DNA of 64,000 bases from an uncultured Granulosicoccaceae bacterium (GTDB taxonomy: Bacteria; Pseudomonadota; Gammaproteobacteria; Granulosicoccales; Granulosicoccaceae). The position numbers were made by a program, and so were the translations under genes. The stretch is from contig CALJAA010000028.1 of the NCBI GenBank assembly GCA_938028465.1, positions 1 through 64,000 on the forward strand. Direction: 5' to 3'. The notes beneath the pieces were generated by a model that was given only the letters and a program-made list of their open reading frames with translations, did not search any database and was not told the origin of the DNA. This document shows positions 27,670 through 36,577 of the stretch, in pieces. Position 1 is the first letter of the stretch. Every line of letters starts with the position of its first letter.

Positions 27670-28266
27670 ATGAACGTAATGAGAATCAAACTGTTATTGG
27701 TTGGTGTGGTACTGGCTGCGGTACAGTCAACCTCAATGGCTGCAGGCGACGCAGAAGAGGGCCAAAAATTGGCTCATACTTGCCTAGGTTGCCACGGTGT
27801 TAAACATTACGTTAATACGTATCCTACGTATAAAGTGCCACTTATTGCTGGTCAGCACGAGTCATACATCATTGCGGCGTTAAAGGCTTATCGCTCCAAG
27901 CAACGTGCACACAAAACGATGCAAGCTAATGCTAGCGATCTAACTGATCAAAACATGGAAGACGTAGCGGCGTACTTTGCAGGCCTAGGTGCCGAAGCCA
28001 AGAGTGGATCTAAAATAGCAGACGAGCCTCTAGCAGCGACTTGCATGACTTGTCATGGCCCAGGCGGTTTGTCAACTATCCCAACCAACCCAATTTTGGC
28101 TGGTCAGTATGAAAGCTATATCGAGCAGTCGCTTTATTCGTACCGCTCGGGTGAGCGTAAGAACCCCATAATGGGTGGTTTTGCATCTACGTTAAGTGAC
28201 GAAGATATCGGTAAACTGGCCGAGTATTTTTCAGCCCACAATGGGCCATTGCGTACCGCTGATTAG
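27670..28266 (+). CDS. Dihaem cytochrome c (c4/c553-like)
   Basis: A 198-aa exported protein with a signal peptide ending near SMAAGD. Two haem-binding sites are visible, CLGCH (about residue 39) and CMTCH (about residue 124). The Met in KTMQAN and in NPIMGGFAS are likely sixth ligands. The two halves are similar, so the protein is a tandem duplication of class I cytochrome domains, as in cytochrome c4. It would carry electrons in the periplasm. Its stop overlaps the ycgL stop on the other strand. Confidence 0.9.
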   Translation: MNVMRIKLLLVGVVLAAVQSTSMAAGDAEEGQKLAHTCLGCHGVKHYVNTYPTYKVPLIAGQHESYIIAALKAYRSKQRAHKTMQANASDLTDQNMEDVAAYFAGLGAEAKSGSKIADEPLAATCMTCHGPGGLSTIPTNPILAGQYESYIEQSLYSYRSGERKNPIMGGFASTLSDEDIGKLAEYFSAHNGPLRTAD

Positions 28267-28547
28267 TCGGGCTTGTTCTTAGTAGCTTGTTGAGCTATTG
28301 TCGCGATCTGATCTTCGATATCTCGCGGCATTTGAATGTGAAAACCCTGTGATTCGATGTTGCTAATGACTGTGGCTGGATCTTCTTGGCCCAGCTTACG
28401 ATCACTAGTGAGCATGAAGCTCAAAGCGAGTTCGGGTTCACCCATTTGTAGCGAAACTGCATCGGGCAACTCGCATTTGTCGATTGTGTTGGGCAGGTAC
28501 AGATACAAGCCGTCTTTTTTGGAACTGCGATAAACGTAGGTGTGCAT
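28263..28547 (-). CDS. ycgL: YcgL domain protein
   Basis: The ATG at 28547 gives MHTYVYRSSKKDGLYLYLP, which lines up with E. coli YcgL (YRSSKRDQTYLYV). The ORF track start four codons earlier is less likely. About 94 aa; LALSFMLTSDRKLGQEDPATVISNIESQGFHIQMP continues the family pattern. It is a small cytosolic protein of unknown function, found only in Gammaproteobacteria, and lies divergent from hslR with a short gap. Confidence 0.88.
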   Translation of the reverse strand: MHTYVYRSSKKDGLYLYLPNTIDKCELPDAVSLQMGEPELALSFMLTSDRKLGQEDPATVISNIESQGFHIQMPRDIEDQIATIAQQATKNKPD

Positions 28548-28591
28548 GGAAAATTGCAAGCTTAAATGTCAGTGGTAAGGATAACCACATA

Positions 28592-29044
28592 GTGAGTCAA
28601 AATCTGTCTGACATTGAAAAAATGCGACTAGATAAGTGGCTTTGGGCTGCACGTTTTTTTAAAACGCGATCGCTGGCGACAGATGCCATCGCTAAAAACC
28701 AGATTAAAGTCGGCGGCCAGCGAGTGAAGCCGTCTCGCAATATAGCCATAGGCGATACAGTATTGGTTGAGAAGCCGCCGTACAGCCAAGAACTAACGAT
28801 TATTGGTTTGTCAGAACAACGGCGCCCGGCGAAGGAGGCGCAACTGTTGTATGAAGAGCTGCAGTCGAGTATTGAGCGGCGCGAAACTCTGGCTAATCAA
28901 TTACGGGTTGAACGACAAATGAATCCACGCTTTATCAGCGATGGAAAGCCAAGCAAAAAACAACGCCGGCAAATAATTCGTTTTCAAAATGTACAGGACG
29001 CACCTGATTCTGACACTGATCAAAAAGTTGGTCCAAAAAGTTGA
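28592..29044 (+). CDS. hslR: Heat-shock protein 15 (S4-domain RNA-binding protein)
   Basis: An S4-domain protein that rescues stalled 50S subunits carrying peptidyl-tRNA. MRLDKWLWAARFFKTRSLATDAI followed by IKVGGQRVKPSRNIAIGDTV is the S4 core, and the end is Lys/Arg-rich (SKKQRRQIIRF). I prefer GTG 28592 because AAGGA lies 10 nt upstream; ATG 28622 directly before the S4 domain is the alternative. The ORF-track start at 28484 would run into divergent ycgL and is not credible. Confidence 0.9.
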   Translation: MSQNLSDIEKMRLDKWLWAARFFKTRSLATDAIAKNQIKVGGQRVKPSRNIAIGDTVLVEKPPYSQELTIIGLSEQRRPAKEAQLLYEELQSSIERRETLANQLRVERQMNPRFISDGKPSKKQRRQIIRFQNVQDAPDSDTDQKVGPKS

Positions 29045-29082
29045 TCCAAAATAATGAATAACAAACAACAGTTGAGCTTATC

Positions 29083-31209
29083 TTGAGCACTTCACCTAAA
29101 GCTAAGGTAGCGAAAAAAACGGCAGCCAAAAAAGTTGCAAGTAAGATAGCTACCAAGAAAACAGTAGCCAAAAAGGCGGCAGCTAAGAAAGTTGCCAGTA
29201 AAAAAGTGGCTGGTAAAAAAACCGTTAGCAAAAAGTCGGTTAGTAAAAAAGCGGCCAGTAAAAAGACGGCCAGCAAAGTCACTAGTAAGGTTGGCAATAA
29301 AAAGGCAGCTAGTAAAGTCGCCAGTAAAAAGGTAGCGTCGGAAAAAACGCCAGCGCCAAAAGCTACGAAAAAGAAAGTGACAAAAAAAGCGACTCCAGCG
29401 AAAGCTCAGGCTGAAAGTGTTGATGTAGCCAAGCCAGCGGCTAAGCCAAAAACTGCAAAACCAGCAGTTGCCGAAAAGAAACCCGCGGCTCAAAAGGTGA
29501 AAAAGGAGAAGGCATTGAAGCCATCGCTTGCAAAGGAAGATGCAGTAGCATCGGGTGCCACAGCCCTCATTGTGCCGCAATCGGAGCACAGTGTTTCACG
29601 CAATTCAATAAGCAGAAACGCACTTAAGGTACTAACCCGGCTTCATGAAGAGGGCTATGCCTCCTATCTGGTTGGCGGCGGTGTGCGCGATGCGCTTGTG
29701 GGTATTCAGCCAAAAGATTTTGATGTGGCTACCAATGCAAGCCCAGAGCAGGTGAAGGAATGCTTCAGAAATTCTCGCATTATTGGCAGGCGGTTTAGAC
29801 TAGTGCATGTCGTGTTTGGTCGAGATGTGATTGAAGTTGCTACGTTCCGTGCAGCTCATGATAAAGGCGATGGCGGCGAAACAGAAGAATCCTCCGGCAG
29901 AATCGTCAGAGATAACGTATTCGGCACTATAGACGAAGACGCGATGCGCCGCGACTTCTCAGTAAATGCCTTGTACTACAACATTGCCGATGATTCGGTC
30001 GTAGACTATTGCGGCGGCTTACAAGACATCGATAAAAAATTGTTCAAGCTGATCGGTGATCCGCAAGTGCGTTGTGAAGAAGATCCAGTACGCGTGCTTC
30101 GCGCCGTACGCTTAGCTTCGAAACTTAAGTTCGAAATACACGAAGACACCCTAACGGCGATGAGAAAAACGGCGCACTTACTTGCGCAAACACCGCCTGC
30201 TAGATTGTTTGAAGAAGTACTAAAGCTATTTCAAGGTGGCTACGCGCAGCGTAGTTTTAACGCCGTTAGAGAACATGATTTACTCCAGTATCTTTTCCCC
30301 ATGTTGTCAGAGCGTTTAGAGGACGAAGACGAAGAGATTATTCAAATGTTGGATGCTGCGCTAAGCAACACTGATAAACGCGTAGCGCAAAACAAGCCGA
30401 TTACTCCGGCTTATTTATTGGCGTTTATGCTTTGGCCAGAAATCGAAGAACAGGCTATTGCACTTGTGGCTTCTGGACATCCTGCTAACGAAGCGTTGCA
30501 TACTGCAACCGATAGAGTTATGGCAGAGCAGCTTCAAGTCATCTCCATCCCGCGCCGTTTCTCGGGCCCTATGCGTGAAATTTGGCTTCTTCAACCTCGG
30601 TTGGAACACGCCCAAGGCAATCGTGCATTGAAGCTAATGGAAGATCGTCGATTTAGAGCGGCGTATGATTTCCTATGCTTGCGTGCTGGCGTAGACGAAC
30701 GGCTAGAAGCTTTAGCGGATTGGTGGACACGTATCCAAGAACTAAGCGGTGATAAGCAACAAAGTGAGTTAAAAAATAAGCCTCGCGTTGATAGCATCTG
30801 GGGTGCGGGCAGTGATAATGCGCAAGAGCCACATCGAGGCAATCGTAACCACGGTAAGCGACCTCAGGGTAAAAAAGTCCACGGCAAAAGAACTCACGGT
30901 AGACGACCGCAAGGCGCGCAAGGCAATTCACAAGGTAATTCACAAGGTAATTCACCGGGAAATAACTCACAGGGAAACCATTCGCAGCCATATAACCCAC
31001 AAGGCAACAACCCTCAGGGCGGGCAAGGTAGCGGCGGTCAGGGCAGCAATCACGGCAAAAAACCTCAAGGCAAAAAGCGCTGGGCGAGGCGTAGGAGATC
31101 CGGTCCGAAAAATGCCCAAGGTGGCCAGGGTGGCAATCATAGCGGTGGTGGTAATTACGGTGGCGGAGGAAATAGTGGTGGCAACGGTAACGGCAACTCC
31201 TTAGGCTAG
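29083..31209 (+). CDS. pcnB: Poly(A) polymerase I with lysine-rich and Gly/Asn/Gln-rich extensions
   Basis: A 708-aa protein with a TTG start. Residues 1-165 are a run of KKxA/SKKxA repeats like the histone-H1-like tails of AlgP. The polymerase core starts near 170: LVGGGVRD, catalytic Asp pair in PKDFDVATN, RRFRLVHVVFG, and the PcnB-type RCEEDPVRVLRAVRLASKLKF. From about 570 there is a basic, His/Gly/Gln-rich tail with QGNS repeats, ending in Gly-rich sequence. PcnB adds 3' A tails that speed RNA decay. The extensions probably add nucleic-acid binding (inference). It is followed by folK, as in E. coli. Confidence 0.93.
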   Translation: MSTSPKAKVAKKTAAKKVASKIATKKTVAKKAAAKKVASKKVAGKKTVSKKSVSKKAASKKTASKVTSKVGNKKAASKVASKKVASEKTPAPKATKKKVTKKATPAKAQAESVDVAKPAAKPKTAKPAVAEKKPAAQKVKKEKALKPSLAKEDAVASGATALIVPQSEHSVSRNSISRNALKVLTRLHEEGYASYLVGGGVRDALVGIQPKDFDVATNASPEQVKECFRNSRIIGRRFRLVHVVFGRDVIEVATFRAAHDKGDGGETEESSGRIVRDNVFGTIDEDAMRRDFSVNALYYNIADDSVVDYCGGLQDIDKKLFKLIGDPQVRCEEDPVRVLRAVRLASKLKFEIHEDTLTAMRKTAHLLAQTPPARLFEEVLKLFQGGYAQRSFNAVREHDLLQYLFPMLSERLEDEDEEIIQMLDAALSNTDKRVAQNKPITPAYLLAFMLWPEIEEQAIALVASGHPANEALHTATDRVMAEQLQVISIPRRFSGPMREIWLLQPRLEHAQGNRALKLMEDRRFRAAYDFLCLRAGVDERLEALADWWTRIQELSGDKQQSELKNKPRVDSIWGAGSDNAQEPHRGNRNHGKRPQGKKVHGKRTHGRRPQGAQGNSQGNSQGNSPGNNSQGNHSQPYNPQGNNPQGGQGSGGQGSNHGKKPQGKKRWARRRRSGPKNAQGGQGGNHSGGGNYGGGGNSGGNGNGNSLG
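29104..29340 (+). repeat. Lysine-codon repeat block in pcnB 5' end
   Basis: Imperfect in-frame repeats of the type GTn-AGT/GCC-AAA-AAA (for example ttagtaaaaaagcggccagtaaaaag), encoding KKxASKKxA. The DNA is A-rich on the plus strand. Units are degenerate, so exact period is unclear, but 12- to 15-nt spacing dominates. Confidence 0.7.
30919..30954 (+). repeat. 12-bp tandem repeat in pcnB 3' end
   Basis: Three tandem copies of CAAGGYAATTCA (30919-30930, 30931-30942, 30943-30954), two of them identical, encode repeated Q-G-N-S. Gain or loss of units would keep the frame. Confidence 0.8.
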
Positions 31210-31214
31210 TTGAC

Positions 31215-31724
31215 GTGTCGTCAACTGATTCGATAACTACGCAGGTATTTATTGGCTTGGGTAGCAATATGAAAGAGCCGCTAGCCCAGCTAAAAGGGGC
31301 CGTTGCGGCACTACGCAGTTCGCCGGGCATTGGTAATGTTGTATGTTCATCTGTTTATCAAACAACACCGATGGGCCCCGCGGATCAACCAGACTATATC
31401 AATGCAGCGGTTCAATTCGATACAACGCTGTCCCCAATCCAACTACTTGATCGCACTCAGTTAATAGAAAACCGAGCTGGGAGAATTAGAGATAGGCGCT
31501 GGGGGCCACGATCCCTAGATTTAGATCTGTTGTTGTACGGACAACAAATTATTAACTCACTCCGGCTAACCGTGCCTCATTCGGGTATTGCTGAGCGTTC
31601 GTTTGTGTTGTATCCCCTTGCTGATTTAGCGCCATGTTTGAGCATACCGGGCAAGGGTAAGTTGAGTGATCTTCTAGATCGCTGTCCACAATTGGGCATC
31701 ACGCGACTACAATCATCATTATGA
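31215..31724 (+). CDS. folK: 2-amino-4-hydroxy-6-hydroxymethyldihydropteridine pyrophosphokinase
   Basis: HPPK, 169 aa, of folate synthesis. FIGLGSNMKEPLAQLKGA at the start, SVYQTTPMGPADQPDYINAAVQFDT, and RDRRWGPRSLDLDLLLYG with the metal-binding Asp pair are diagnostic. The start is GTG 31215, 5 bp after the pcnB stop. It overlaps the deoxynucleoside kinase by 4 bp. panB and panC, often next in this neighbourhood, are not here. Confidence 0.96.
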   Translation: MSSTDSITTQVFIGLGSNMKEPLAQLKGAVAALRSSPGIGNVVCSSVYQTTPMGPADQPDYINAAVQFDTTLSPIQLLDRTQLIENRAGRIRDRRWGPRSLDLDLLLYGQQIINSLRLTVPHSGIAERSFVLYPLADLAPCLSIPGKGKLSDLLDRCPQLGITRLQSSL

Positions 31725-32359
31725 AAAAGCAATTTATTGCAGTTGAAGGGCCGATCGGTGTCGGTAAATCTACATTAGCTAATTTATTAGCTGATGCGGG
31801 CAGTGCGTATCATCTGCAGGACACTGAAAACACTAATCCGTATTTGTCTGCGTTTTATACGCAGGGAAAATCCATGGCCTTTCACACCCAAATGCACTTT
31901 TTAATGTCGCGTTTGCAAGTGTTAGAAAACCCAGCCGTGGTTAAGCCGGTGCAGCCAATCGTTGCAGATTTTATGTTGGAAAAAGATCGCTTATTTGCCG
32001 AGTTAACACTTGATGAACAAGAGTGGTGGATGTATGCCGGCCTATATGAGCGCATGACAGCTAACTGTCCAAAGCCTGACTTTGTTATCTATCTTCAAGC
32101 ACCATTGTCACGCTTGATTCAGCGAATAGAAAAGCGGGGCATCCCAGATGAGCAGCGAATCGATAGCCATTACTTGCAGCAAGTGATTGATCAATATGAG
32201 CAGTTTTTTCATAACTACACCAGCACGCCACTGCTTATCGTCAATGCGGCTGACATCAATTTGGTCGATAATTCGTCAGATATCAATGCGCTATTGAGTC
32301 AAATTAGTAGCATTGAAGGTGGTCGACACTTCTACAATCCGAGTGTTGTAAAGGCCTGA
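31721..32359 (+). CDS. Deoxynucleoside kinase family protein
   Basis: 212 aa. The P-loop VEGPIGVGKSTLA at the N-terminus, the LID-like segment RLIQRIEKRGIPDEQRID and YLQQVIDQYEQFF are typical of deoxyadenosine/deoxycytidine kinases (dNK family), which phosphorylate deoxynucleosides for salvage. Substrate cannot be read from the sequence. It is the last gene of the pcnB-folK group (ATGA overlap), and an AT-rich hairpin with T7 follows. Confidence 0.9.
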   Translation: MKKQFIAVEGPIGVGKSTLANLLADAGSAYHLQDTENTNPYLSAFYTQGKSMAFHTQMHFLMSRLQVLENPAVVKPVQPIVADFMLEKDRLFAELTLDEQEWWMYAGLYERMTANCPKPDFVIYLQAPLSRLIQRIEKRGIPDEQRIDSHYLQQVIDQYEQFFHNYTSTPLLIVNAADINLVDNSSDINALLSQISSIEGGRHFYNPSVVKA

Positions 32360-32366
32360 TTGGCCA

Positions 32367-32412
32367 ATATTCATTGAGTGAACCTTAAACGAACCTGAAT
32401 ATCGGTTTTTTT
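32367..32412 (+). terminator. Weak intrinsic terminator after deoxynucleoside kinase
   Basis: ATATTCA (32367-32373) and TGAATAT (32396-32402) can pair across a 22-nt loop, followed by CGG and seven T residues (32406-32412). The stem is AT-rich and the loop long, so efficiency is doubtful. Confidence 0.35.
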
Positions 32413-32468
32413 GCCCCTGCCGAGGCTCTAAATCAATCTTTCTTCACTAGATACGTTGTATTTATTGC

Positions 32469-32504
32469 ACTAAACCCGCCTGATAGGCGAAAATACAGTT
32501 TAGT
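32469..32504 (+). promoter_or_regulatory. Nested hairpin upstream of the CHASE2 two-component operon
   Basis: ACTAAAC (32469-32475) pairs with GTTTAGT (32498-32504), and inside it CGCCT-GAT-AGGCG (32477-32489) forms a second perfect stem. It ends 20 bp before the response-regulator ATG. It could be a leader RNA structure covering the ribosome site or a protein-binding site. Confidence 0.5.
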
Positions 32505-32523
32505 AACCCTAATGGATTGAAAA

Positions 32524-33231
32524 ATGTCGGAAAGACAAAAATTGCGGATCGCCCTGCTTGAAGATAATCCAGACCAAGCGTCGCGCGTGTCTGGTTGGAT
32601 CGAGGATAGAGACTATCACTGTGGTGTTTTTTCAACAGCTGATGATTTCCAGCGAGCTTTTAGAAAGTCTAGCTACGATGTAGTAGTGTTGGATTGGGAA
32701 CTACAATCTGGCAGTTCAGGCTTAGAAGTCTTGCATTGGATTCGTAAAACGCTAACCAGCGATATCCCAATTATTTTTGTAACGGCCCGTCAGGCTGAAG
32801 AAGACATCGTTACTGCACTACAAGCTGGGGCGGATGACTACTTAGCAAAACCGGTTCGTCAACACGAGCTGCTTGCTAGGCTTTATGCCTTAGCTCGTCG
32901 TGCGCAACCAGAAACTGAAATTCTTGAATGCCCGCCGTACACGTTTGATACATCAAACCGACAAGTACTGCTAACGGGTGAGCAAATCAAGCTGACTGAA
33001 AAAGAATATGAACTGGCTTTGTTTTTATTCCGCAATCGAGGCCGCGTGTTGTCGCGCCAGCATTTGCTAACGTCTGTATGGGGTACATCCGCTGAGCTCA
33101 ATACTCGTACTGTTGATACACACGCAAGCCGTTTGCGCAAAAAACTTAAGTTGCTAGCGTCTGAGCGATGGAAGCTTACCTCCATTTATCAGCACGGCTA
33201 TCGTCTTGAGGAACACACCAGTAACGACTAA
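32524..33231 (+). CDS. OmpR-family response regulator
   Basis: 235 aa. The receiver domain has the acidic pair in ALLEDNPDQ, the phospho-acceptor Asp in VVVLDWELQSG, Thr in IIFVTARQ and Lys in DDYLAKPVR. The C-terminal winged helix is IKLTEKEYELALFLFRNRGRVLSRQHLLTSVWG with RTVDTHASRLRKKL as recognition helix. It sits 4 bp before the CHASE2 histidine kinase gene and is surely its partner. Confidence 0.95.
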   Translation: MSERQKLRIALLEDNPDQASRVSGWIEDRDYHCGVFSTADDFQRAFRKSSYDVVVLDWELQSGSSGLEVLHWIRKTLTSDIPIIFVTARQAEEDIVTALQAGADDYLAKPVRQHELLARLYALARRAQPETEILECPPYTFDTSNRQVLLTGEQIKLTEKEYELALFLFRNRGRVLSRQHLLTSVWGTSAELNTRTVDTHASRLRKKLKLLASERWKLTSIYQHGYRLEEHTSND

Positions 33232-33235
33232 CTAG

Positions 33236-35830
33236 ATGGCTGCCAAGTCACGACCCAGTGGTATAACACCTTTATGGCTGCTGGGTTTTCTAGTCCTTTT
33301 GCTATCTTTGACCGGTGTGTTGTTGTGGAGTGATGCAACTCGCAAACTGGATCGCTTGTTACACGATAGTTGGGTGCGATTTAACCAACGTGTCCCGCAT
33401 GAAAACGTCGTTATAGCGGCCATTGATCCAACCAGCTTGCGCCAAATTGGGCGCTGGCCGTGGCCTCGAGATGTTCAAGCCTTACTCTACAATCAATTGG
33501 CTGACCTTGACGCTGCTGCTGTGGTTGCCGATGTGCTTTACACAGAGCCTGACGCCGATAGCTCGATGGATCAGTTACTCGTTGAATCACTAGAGCGCCA
33601 AAAGCTCACGATTTTGCCTGTGTTTACAGAAGGCAATCAAGGTCAAAACGGAGCGGAGAAACTTCCCTTACCTGCCTTAACTCAATTGGTTACCGATCTA
33701 GGTCATATTCATTTGCCGATCGATGACGATGGCATCGTGCGCCGGGTCTATTTAAAAGCAGGTTACAGCAGCCCACATTGGTCGTCGCTTCCGCTCGCCG
33801 CCTACCTGCAATCGTCCGCTTCCGATCAGCGTGCGTCAATTGAACTGCCAGGAAAGCGCGTTAAAAGTTTGGGTAATACCAACTTTCAGTGGGTGCAGGA
33901 TTACGAAGTGTTGATTCCGTTTTATGGGCCGAGTGGGACCATTCCGAGCGTATCGGCCTTAAGCTTAATTAACGGGAAAGCTGACCCTGAAGCCATTCGG
34001 GGCAAAACTGTATTTGTGGGCATTACCGGTACTGGGCTAAGTGATGTGGTTCCAACGCCGGTATCTGCATTAGATCAGCCTGTGCCTGGTGTAGAGATAC
34101 ACGCCAATATTTATTCTGCGTTGCTAGACAATAGTTTGGTAACCCGTGTTGATGGTTGGCTTAACTTTGCTGTGGCGCTGCTGTTGTTACCGCTCATGTT
34201 ATTGGTGTATTCACGCGCAGCAACCCGATGGGGATTAGCAATGGCCTTGGTTGGAGCATTGCTGCCGATAGCATTGAGTTTTGTGATTTATTTCTTTGGC
34301 AAGCTTTGGTATCCGCCTTTGTCAGCAAGCGTACCCATACTCGTTAGTTACTTGCTTTGGAGTTGGCATCGACTCAGCTATGTCAGTGGTTTCTTAGAGC
34401 AAGAAAACGCCCAACTAGTGCCAGCGCTTGAAGCAGTTGATCGTACTGATAATGCAGCCTTAGAATCTTTTTTTAAGAATGCTGCAATGCATCTACCGAT
34501 AAAAGCGTGGCAGTTTTCTGCGCGAGGGCAGTTGGTTGAAGGTGGTGATTCGATACCCAATTTGCCAGATCAAACTGGTGGAGAAAGCTGGTTACATCGC
34601 GATAACTACTACAAGAAAAACTATCCCACACCGGGCAAACTATCGATCTCCTTAGAAGTTGAAGACAGTGAGGTAGGAAAGCAGCTAACGCGTTATATCG
34701 ATTCACTTGCACGTGTTCAGTTGCGTCGCAAGCCTGGCAGATTTACAGGCTCGATAGAGAAGCTTCAAGTTAGTGCACTCAAACTTAGCGACCAAATGGC
34801 CACGCTTCGTGGCATCAAAGTATTCACAGAAACTGTTTTAGCAGGTAGCCCTGCAGGTTTCATCGTTTGGAATGCGGCGGGTGAAATGGTTAGAAGTAAC
34901 CCATTGATACGCGAATTGTTTCCAAGGTTGCGCGCAGCGCCGTTGTTGATTGATTTTATCAAAGAGCTAGATCACGACCCCAGTAAAAGTGCTGATTTAA
35001 AGTTGCTTCGTGAGCTAATACTAGAAAGTAAATCTTGGCAGATCATCAAAGTCGATGGTGAGCGTGAGTTTATTGTTAATTTTAGTGCTGTTGGTGAGCA
35101 GCTGAGTGAACGATTGATTTGCGCTTCGGTGGTGGATGTGTCTGATATACGTGGCGCGGAGAGAGCAAGGGCTGAGATGGTTGATTATCTATCTCATGAT
35201 TTACGATCACCGTTGATTTCTGCGATGTATGGATTAGAAGAGATCGATGAAGAGCACAGTGCACAAACAGAGCGAGTAAAAAGCAATATCAACCGCAGCT
35301 TGCAAATGATGGATGACTTGCTGCACGTGGCGCGAGCGGATAGTTTGCGAGCGGATAATTTTTCTGAAGTGTTGTTTAATTCTGTTATTGATAATGCGCT
35401 GGATCAACTACTTCCGCAGGCCCGGAAACGTAAAATCTCCATCGATGTTGATACAGAGGATGATGACTTTTGGCTGCTAGGTGATGCCTCGTCGCTCGAA
35501 AGAGCTGTGGTGAATATTGTGGGTAACGCGATCAAATATTCTGAAGACGGCGGTGAAATCACCATCGAAATTTTCCGTAAAGAAAGTTCGGTGCAATTAC
35601 ATGTAACCGACGACGGTGTTGGTATAGACCCTGCCATGATGGGTGATCTATTTACGCGTTTTAAGCGTGATGCCAAGGTGGCTGATAAATTTCAAGGTAT
35701 CGGTTTGGGCTTAGCATTAGTTGCACGTGTGGTGTCCCAGCACGGCGGAGAAGTGCATGCTGAGAGCCCGGGTAAGGGCACCAAGATTGTATTGCAACTG
35801 CCGTTACGAGCAGAGTTACTTACTGATTAG
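33236..35830 (+). CDS. CHASE2-domain sensor histidine kinase
   Basis: 864 aa. One N-terminal membrane helix (about 13-30) leads to a periplasmic CHASE2 domain (about 35-300; [22 protein letters not shown] is its hallmark). Three more helices follow (about 305-380), then a cytosolic linker, a PAS-like segment (about 525-640) and a HisKA domain with the phosphorylated His in [10 protein letters not shown]. The HATPase_c has [14 protein letters not shown] (N box), DDGVGIDP (G1) and GIGLGLALV (G2). All catalytic boxes are present. Its signal is unknown. The 3' end overlaps rpiA by 11 bp in convergent orientation. Confidence 0.95.
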   Translation: MAAKSRPSGITPLWLLGFLVLLLSLTGVLLWSDATRKLDRLLHDSWVRFNQRVPHENVVIAAIDPTSLRQIGRWPWPRDVQALLYNQLADLDAAAVVADVLYTEPDADSSMDQLLVESLERQKLTILPVFTEGNQGQNGAEKLPLPALTQLVTDLGHIHLPIDDDGIVRRVYLKAGYSSPHWSSLPLAAYLQSSASDQRASIELPGKRVKSLGNTNFQWVQDYEVLIPFYGPSGTIPSVSALSLINGKADPEAIRGKTVFVGITGTGLSDVVPTPVSALDQPVPGVEIHANIYSALLDNSLVTRVDGWLNFAVALLLLPLMLLVYSRAATRWGLAMALVGALLPIALSFVIYFFGKLWYPPLSASVPILVSYLLWSWHRLSYVSGFLEQENAQLVPALEAVDRTDNAALESFFKNAAMHLPIKAWQFSARGQLVEGGDSIPNLPDQTGGESWLHRDNYYKKNYPTPGKLSISLEVEDSEVGKQLTRYIDSLARVQLRRKPGRFTGSIEKLQVSALKLSDQMATLRGIKVFTETVLAGSPAGFIVWNAAGEMVRSNPLIRELFPRLRAAPLLIDFIKELDHDPSKSADLKLLRELILESKSWQIIKVDGEREFIVNFSAVGEQLSERLICASVVDVSDIRGAERARAEMVDYLSHDLRSPLISAMYGLEEIDEEHSAQTERVKSNINRSLQMMDDLLHVARADSLRADNFSEVLFNSVIDNALDQLLPQARKRKISIDVDTEDDDFWLLGDASSLERAVVNIVGNAIKYSEDGGEITIEIFRKESSVQLHVTDDGVGIDPAMMGDLFTRFKRDAKVADKFQGIGLGLALVARVVSQHGGEVHAESPGKGTKIVLQLPLRAELLTD

Positions 35831-36488
35831 AGGCTGCCGTTACTGTTCTGACGCTACCCTTTTCGTCAGATAACAATAAAAGATTTGCTGGCCTTGCTGC
35901 AAACAACCCATTGGTGACTACGCCGGTAATATCATTGATGGTTGACTCAAGCGTAAGCGGATCGTCAATGGTAAAGCCGTGGCAATCGATTATTTCGTTG
36001 CCGTTATCAGTACGTTTGCCTTCGCGGTATTCAGGGTCAGCACCGAGCTTCACAATCTCTCTAGCAACGTAGCTACGAGCCATCGGGATAACTTCAATAG
36101 GCAATGGAAACTCTCCGAGCACATTAACTAGCTTGGAGTCATCAGCGATGCAAATAAATTGTTGGCTAGCCGCAGCAATGATTTTCTCGCGCGTTAGGGC
36201 AGCACCGCCACCTTTTATTAATTGCAATTCTGGATTGGCTTCGTCAGCGCCGTCGATGTAGAGCTCTAGGCTGCCACAACTATTGAGATCCAGCATATCG
36301 TAGCCATGAGCTTTTAAGCGCTCAGCTGTGGCTTCAGAGCTGGCGACAGCGCCCGCTAGATCGATGTTGCGGGCAGCTAATGCATCGATGAATTCGTTTA
36401 CGGTGGAGCCGGTGCCTACGCCTAAGATAGTGCCTGGTTTGACGTGCTCTACCGCAGCTAGGGCGACAGCTTTTTTAGCAGCTTGCAT
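35820..36488 (-). CDS. rpiA: Ribose-5-phosphate isomerase A
   Basis: 222 aa; interconverts ribose 5-phosphate and ribulose 5-phosphate. [15 protein letters not shown] binds phosphate, [13 protein letters not shown] follows, and [27 protein letters not shown] carries the catalytic acid and lysine. Length is normal. It is divergent from ilvA, the same pairing seen in E. coli relatives, and convergent with the CHASE2 kinase gene. Confidence 0.97.
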   Translation of the reverse strand: MQAAKKAVALAAVEHVKPGTILGVGTGSTVNEFIDALAARNIDLAGAVASSEATAERLKAHGYDMLDLNSCGSLELYIDGADEANPELQLIKGGGAALTREKIIAAASQQFICIADDSKLVNVLGEFPLPIEVIPMARSYVAREIVKLGADPEYREGKRTDNGNEIIDCHGFTIDDPLTLESTINDITGVVTNGLFAARPANLLLLSDEKGSVRTVTAASNQ

Positions 36489-36577
36489 GGAGTTAAAGTT
36501 TCAGTTGGTGATATGACCCACAAGTGGACCGAAAACCGGTACATTGGTATTTTACAACCAGATTACAGCACGACCGC

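Noticed and set aside
29092-29589. 165-aa minus ORF rich in Phe/Leu/Cys
   Set aside because: It is the reverse frame of the KKxA repeat and has no real protein character.
30653-31330. 225-aa minus ORF and 138-aa plus ORF over the pcnB 3' end
   Set aside because: Both are shadows of the low-complexity tail of pcnB.
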